Shown here: positions 61,401-64,000 of the stretch, one piece after another
Position numbering within the stretch: the stretch's first letter is position 1
How the letters are laid out: each line of letters opens with the position of its first letter
Assembly: GCA_025359205.1 (NCBI GenBank)
Contig: JANYHD010000039.1
Coordinates: 16,292-80,291 of the forward strand
Reading direction: 5' to 3'
DNA: 64,000 bases
Source of the DNA: Gammaproteobacteria bacterium
GTDB taxonomy: Bacteria; Pseudomonadota; Gammaproteobacteria; Steroidobacterales; Steroidobacteraceae
Notes under the pieces: model-generated
Told to the model about the DNA's origin: nothing
Databases searched by the model: none
What the model saw: the letters and a program-made list of their open reading frames with translations, nothing else
Made by a program: the position numbers and the translations under genes

Positions 61401-63988
61401 AGCAAGTGAAGCCACCGCCCGTGATCAGCGTGCGCGGCGCGCGCGAACACAACCTGCGCGACCTCAACGTGGACATACCGCGCGAAAAATTCACGGTCAT
61501 CACGGGCGTGTCAGGCTCAGGCAAGTCGACGCTGGCCTTCGACATCCTGTTCCACGAGGGGCAGCGGCGTTACCTGGAATCATTGAATGCCTACGCGCGG
61601 CAATTCGTGCAACCCGCGGCGCGACCGGACGTCGACTCGGTCAGCGGTCTCCCACCCACGGTCGCCATCGAACAACGCGCCAGCCGCGGCGGCTTGAAGA
61701 GCACCGTGGCCACGCTCACGGAGATCTACCACTTCATGCGGCTGCTGTACGTGCGACTCGCCGTGCAGTATTGCCCGGACTGCAACCTCGCCATCGCGCC
61801 GCAGAGCCCCGAGCAGATCACAGCGCAGCTCTCGCGCACCCATCGCGGCCGGCGTGTGCGCCTGCTGGCGCCGCTTATCGCACAGCGCAAAGGCATCTAC
61901 ACTGACCTGGCGCGCTGGGCCGCGGCACGCGGTGCGCGCGAACTGCGCGTCGACGGCGCCTTCGTGCCGACCGAGCCCTTTCCACGGCTCAAGCGTTTCG
62001 TCGATCACAGCATCGAGATGCCCGTGGCGACGCTCACGGTTAATGCGCGTTCCGAGCCCGAGCTGCGCGCCGCCTTAGTCGCGACGCTCGAGGCCGGCAA
62101 TGGCGTTGCACACGTTCTCGACGAGCGCGGGCGCGTCACGGTGCACTCGAGCCGGCGTGCCTGCCCGGGCTGCGGGCGGGGCTTCGCAGAACCCGATCCG
62201 CGCCTGCTGTCCTTCAATTCACCGCAGGGCTGGTGCCAGGAATGTCACGGCACCGGCGTGGCACTGGGCGAATTCACCGCGGAAGAGACGGGCGAGGAGT
62301 CGCAGTGGCTGGACACGGAGCTTGGCACCACTGCTACCTGCCCGGCCTGCGAGGGCGCGCGCCTCAATCCGGTGGCGCGACACCTGCGGTTGGGTGGCCG
62401 CGCCATCAGCGAGCTGACGGCGCTGAGCGCGGCGGCGCTTGGCAAGTTCTGTGCGCGGCTGCGCCTGGATAAGCGCGGCGCGGCCATCGCGCTCGATGCG
62501 CTGGCGGAAATCCGCAGCCGCCTGCAGTTCCTGGAGCGCGTGGGCCTGGGCTACCTGTCGCTCGATCGGGCGGCACCCACGCTCTCAGGCGGCGAAGCGC
62601 AGCGCATCCGGCTCGCCGCGCAGCTGGGCTCCAACCTGCAGGGCGTGTGTTACATACTCGACGAGCCGACGATAGGCCTGCATCCGCGCGACAATGCCAT
62701 CTTGCTCGGGGCGCTCGACGCGCTGGCCGGCGCGCGCAACACGCTGCTGGTTGTCGAGCACGACGAAGACACGATCCGCCATGCCGATCACATCATCGAC
62801 CTGGGCCCGGGCGCCGGCACGCGCGGCGGTGAAGTCATCGCCGCGGGCACGGCGGCCCAGCTGTGCGCCAACCCGCTGTCGGTGACTGGCCGACTGCTGG
62901 CCGCGCCGCTCCAGCACGCAGCCGCGCCGCGCCGGCCGGTGACTAAACATACGCCGGCACTGCAGCTCACAGACGTCACGCTGCACAACCTGCGCTCGCT
63001 CGCGGTGAGCATTCCGCTCGGGCGTCTGGTCTTGATCACCGGCGTGTCGGGCTCCGGGAAGTCGACGCTGGCGCGCGACGTGCTGTACGCGCGGCTGCGC
63101 GCCGCGCTGGACCCGGCGCGGCGCGAGAGCGGGGCCGGCGCCGGCAAGCTGACTGGCGCGGAGTCCGTGACGCGCGTGCTCGAGGTCGACCAGACCCCGA
63201 TCGGCCGCACGCCGCGCTCCTGCCCCGCGACCTATGTCGGCTTCTGGGACGATATCCGGTGCATCTACGCGGGATGCGATGAAGCGCGCATGCGCGGCTA
63301 CACCGCCAGCCGCTTCTCCTTCAACACCGCCGGCGGCCGCTGCGCGGACTGCGATGGCCAGGGCCAGCGCACGATCGAGATGAGTTTCCTGCCGGACGTG
63401 AAGGTGCCATGCGAACGTTGCGGCGGACGGCGCTTCGACACGCCCACGCTCGAGGCGCAATGGCGCGGACGCTCGGTTGCCGACGTGTTGGCGATGAACG
63501 TCGAGGACGCCGTGGAGTTCTTCCAGGCGCACAGCCGCGTGGAACGGCCGCTGGCGCTGCTGCGCGACGTGGGCCTGGGTTACCTCACCCTCGGGCAACC
63601 GAGTCCCACGCTGTCAGGGGGCGAGGCTCAACGCATCAAGCTGGTCACGGAGCTGGCACGGCTCGCCGCTGTAAAACCCGGCCGCCGCGCGACTCCGCAC
63701 ACGCTCTACGTGCTGGACGAGCCCACCGTCGGGCTGCACATGGCGGATGTCGAACGGCTGACGACCGTGTTGCACCGGCTGGTCGACGCAGGCAACTCCG
63801 TGGTCATGGTCGAGCACAACCTCGACCTGTGCGCCGAGGCGGACTGGATCATCGACATGGGACCCGAGGCGGGCGATCGCGGCGGGCGCGTGGTCGCCGC
63901 CGGCACGCCCGCGCAGATTGCCGCACGCGGCAAGCGCTCGCATACTGGCGCCGCGCTGGCGCCGTTTCTGCGCGAGCGCGCCGCCTGA
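58418..63988 (+). CDS. uvrA: Double-length UvrA (two UvrA units fused, four ABC modules)
   Basis: A 1,856-residue protein made of two UvrA-like units. Each unit has two ABC ATPase modules; four Walker A motifs ([13 protein letters not shown]) lie near residues 35, 638, 1029 and 1541, and four LSGGE signatures near 473, 832, 1388 and 1731. CxxC zinc-finger pairs recur in both units (CRRC, CAEC, CEQC, CTLC, CPVC, CGEC; CPDC, CPGC, CQEC, CPAC, CADC, CERC). The first unit keeps a long insertion region (about residues 285-400); the second almost lacks it. UvrA dimerises and finds bulky DNA lesions for UvrB, so this polypeptide may act as a covalent pseudo-dimer. It ends 12 bases before the window edge. 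It may coexist with a normal single UvrA elsewhere. Confidence 0.93.
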   Translation: MKARATEAIVVRGACQNNLRNLDLDIPHGELTVVTGVSGSGKSSLVFDTLYAEGQRRYVETFSPYARQFLDRCDKPRVTSIEGIPPAIAIDQVNPVRTSRSTVGTMTEINDHLKLLYARAATLHCRRCGQIVRRDSPASIAFSVRERAAAAANPRLLVCFPVAIPMRMPVAEIRAELERQGYARVHRESKQELEVIQDRLRADDENAARLHEALEAALRSGHGRIIVHALDEPGTVLQSWRYSSDLHCAECNLHYQDALPALFSFNSAIGACEQCRGFGRVVGIDYALVIPDPGKTLAEGAIRPWQTPSFKECQDDLERHAKRRGIALDVPWRELPATDRAWVLEGEGPWIKKTWYGLQRFFAWLETKAYKMHIRVLLSKYRSYTQCTLCNGARLKPDALLWRLGAEASARGHNIHELVCLPVSDCRDFIQRLRLPAPLDVAAELVLAELRSRLGYLCEVGLGYLTLDRQSRTLSGGEVQRINLTTALGTSLVNTLFVLDEPSIGLHPRDMGRVIGVMQRLRDAGNTLLVVEHDPQIMHAADRLLDLGPGAGEHGGRIVSYGTPAQVASDPASLTGAWLSGRKRLPPLRAAQSVADRAGHYDAGGEVAARAIELDGVTAHNLKNIDVRIPLRKLVCLTGVSGSGKSTLVEQVLYPALQKARGKPGETPLAHRTLRGTELIESAVLIDQKPIGRTTRSNPVSYVGAFDEIRALFAASPDAKLRRYTAGTFSFNSGTGRCPVCSGNGFEHVEMQFLADVYLRCGECNGSRYRAATRQVRIEGATGTQADIAAVLEFTVTEALAFFVHAPRVRSRLQPLADVGLDYLRLGQPVPTLSGGEAQRLKLAGYLAEAALAPRRKADAARRGSAKRGGGATPQANGAAGKLLLFDEPTTGLHFEDVARLLRAFMLLLEAGHSLLVIEHNLEVIGAADWIIDLGPEGGAAGGQIVATGTPAGIMATAGSHTGAALLAQQRLLHAAAIATAPPTRAPARERGLVQQVKPPPVISVRGAREHNLRDLNVDIPREKFTVITGVSGSGKSTLAFDILFHEGQRRYLESLNAYARQFVQPAARPDVDSVSGLPPTVAIEQRASRGGLKSTVATLTEIYHFMRLLYVRLAVQYCPDCNLAIAPQSPEQITAQLSRTHRGRRVRLLAPLIAQRKGIYTDLARWAAARGARELRVDGAFVPTEPFPRLKRFVDHSIEMPVATLTVNARSEPELRAALVATLEAGNGVAHVLDERGRVTVHSSRRACPGCGRGFAEPDPRLLSFNSPQGWCQECHGTGVALGEFTAEETGEESQWLDTELGTTATCPACEGARLNPVARHLRLGGRAISELTALSAAALGKFCARLRLDKRGAAIALDALAEIRSRLQFLERVGLGYLSLDRAAPTLSGGEAQRIRLAAQLGSNLQGVCYILDEPTIGLHPRDNAILLGALDALAGARNTLLVVEHDEDTIRHADHIIDLGPGAGTRGGEVIAAGTAAQLCANPLSVTGRLLAAPLQHAAAPRRPVTKHTPALQLTDVTLHNLRSLAVSIPLGRLVLITGVSGSGKSTLARDVLYARLRAALDPARRESGAGAGKLTGAESVTRVLEVDQTPIGRTPRSCPATYVGFWDDIRCIYAGCDEARMRGYTASRFSFNTAGGRCADCDGQGQRTIEMSFLPDVKVPCERCGGRRFDTPTLEAQWRGRSVADVLAMNVEDAVEFFQAHSRVERPLALLRDVGLGYLTLGQPSPTLSGGEAQRIKLVTELARLAAVKPGRRATPHTLYVLDEPTVGLHMADVERLTTVLHRLVDAGNSVVMVEHNLDLCAEADWIIDMGPEAGDRGGRVVAAGTPAQIAARGKRSHTGAALAPFLRERAA

Positions 63989-64000
63989 GTGGGAGAGTAG

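Overview
The window is a GC-rich (visibly about 65% or more) stretch of bacterial chromosome with dense housekeeping gene content. Gene order and family identities (rpmB-rpmG-mutM, coaBC-dut, coaD-rsmD, ftsY-ftsEX-rpoH, pyrE, xthA, trmB, hrpB, ygiQ, O2-dependent hemF, patD) point to a free-living gammaproteobacterium, probably near Xanthomonadales, Nevskiales or Steroidobacterales. That placement is inference, because no 16S gene is present. I see no phage, insertion sequence, CRISPR array or rRNA operon.

Layout. 47-3021: an amino-acid permease and a convergent exported S41 protease. 3309-7247: a tight four-gene operon of circularly permuted ATP-grasp, alpha-E protein, transglutaminase-like protein and the proteasome-like peptidase Anbu. 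This conserved but functionally unexplained system is the closest thing here to an under-described biological system. 7297-11858: a MAPEG protein, then an overlapping chain of response regulator, histidine kinase, LysR regulator and trmB, then a small acidic protein. 11895-17616: Rieske protein, AmpG-like transporter, xthA, pyrE, a DUF4124 protein, dut and coaBC. 17743-20652: a frameshifted radC, rpmB, rpmG with a clear terminator, mutM and an AlkA-like glycosylase with a basic tail. 20649-27142: ggt, coaD and rsmD on the minus strand, divergent from ftsY, ftsE, ftsX and rpoH. A perfect CIRCE operator lies in front of rpoH.

27143-27556 has no protein gene but holds a series of strong stems ending in a textbook terminator, so I call it a candidate structured RNA. 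27557-35146: an exported chorismate-lyase-like protein, a MetX-like hydrolase, hemF, patD, a second S41 protease, an exported methyltransferase and a YdcS-like putrescine-binding lipoprotein. 35298-45909: a DUF5916 protein, a fragment of an FMN-binding oxidase gene, carbonic anhydrase, an M13 peptidase, a flavodoxin-fold reductase, a second Ggt-family enzyme and an S9 peptidase of lower GC. A CAU tRNA follows. 46102-58359: a thioredoxin-fold lipoprotein, hrpB, the acvB-mprF lipid-modification pair, DUF423, ygiQ, a GFA protein and an orphan ATP-grasp enzyme. 58418-63988: a double-length UvrA with four ABC modules.

How the parts work together. DNA repair is strongly represented (xthA, mutM, AlkA-like, radC remnant, dut, double UvrA). 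Exported peptide-degrading enzymes (two S41, two Ggt family, M13, S9) with an amino-acid permease suggest a peptide-scavenging lifestyle. Heat-shock control appears to be a cascade in which HrcA represses rpoH. All functions are read from sequence motifs by eye; no database search was run.
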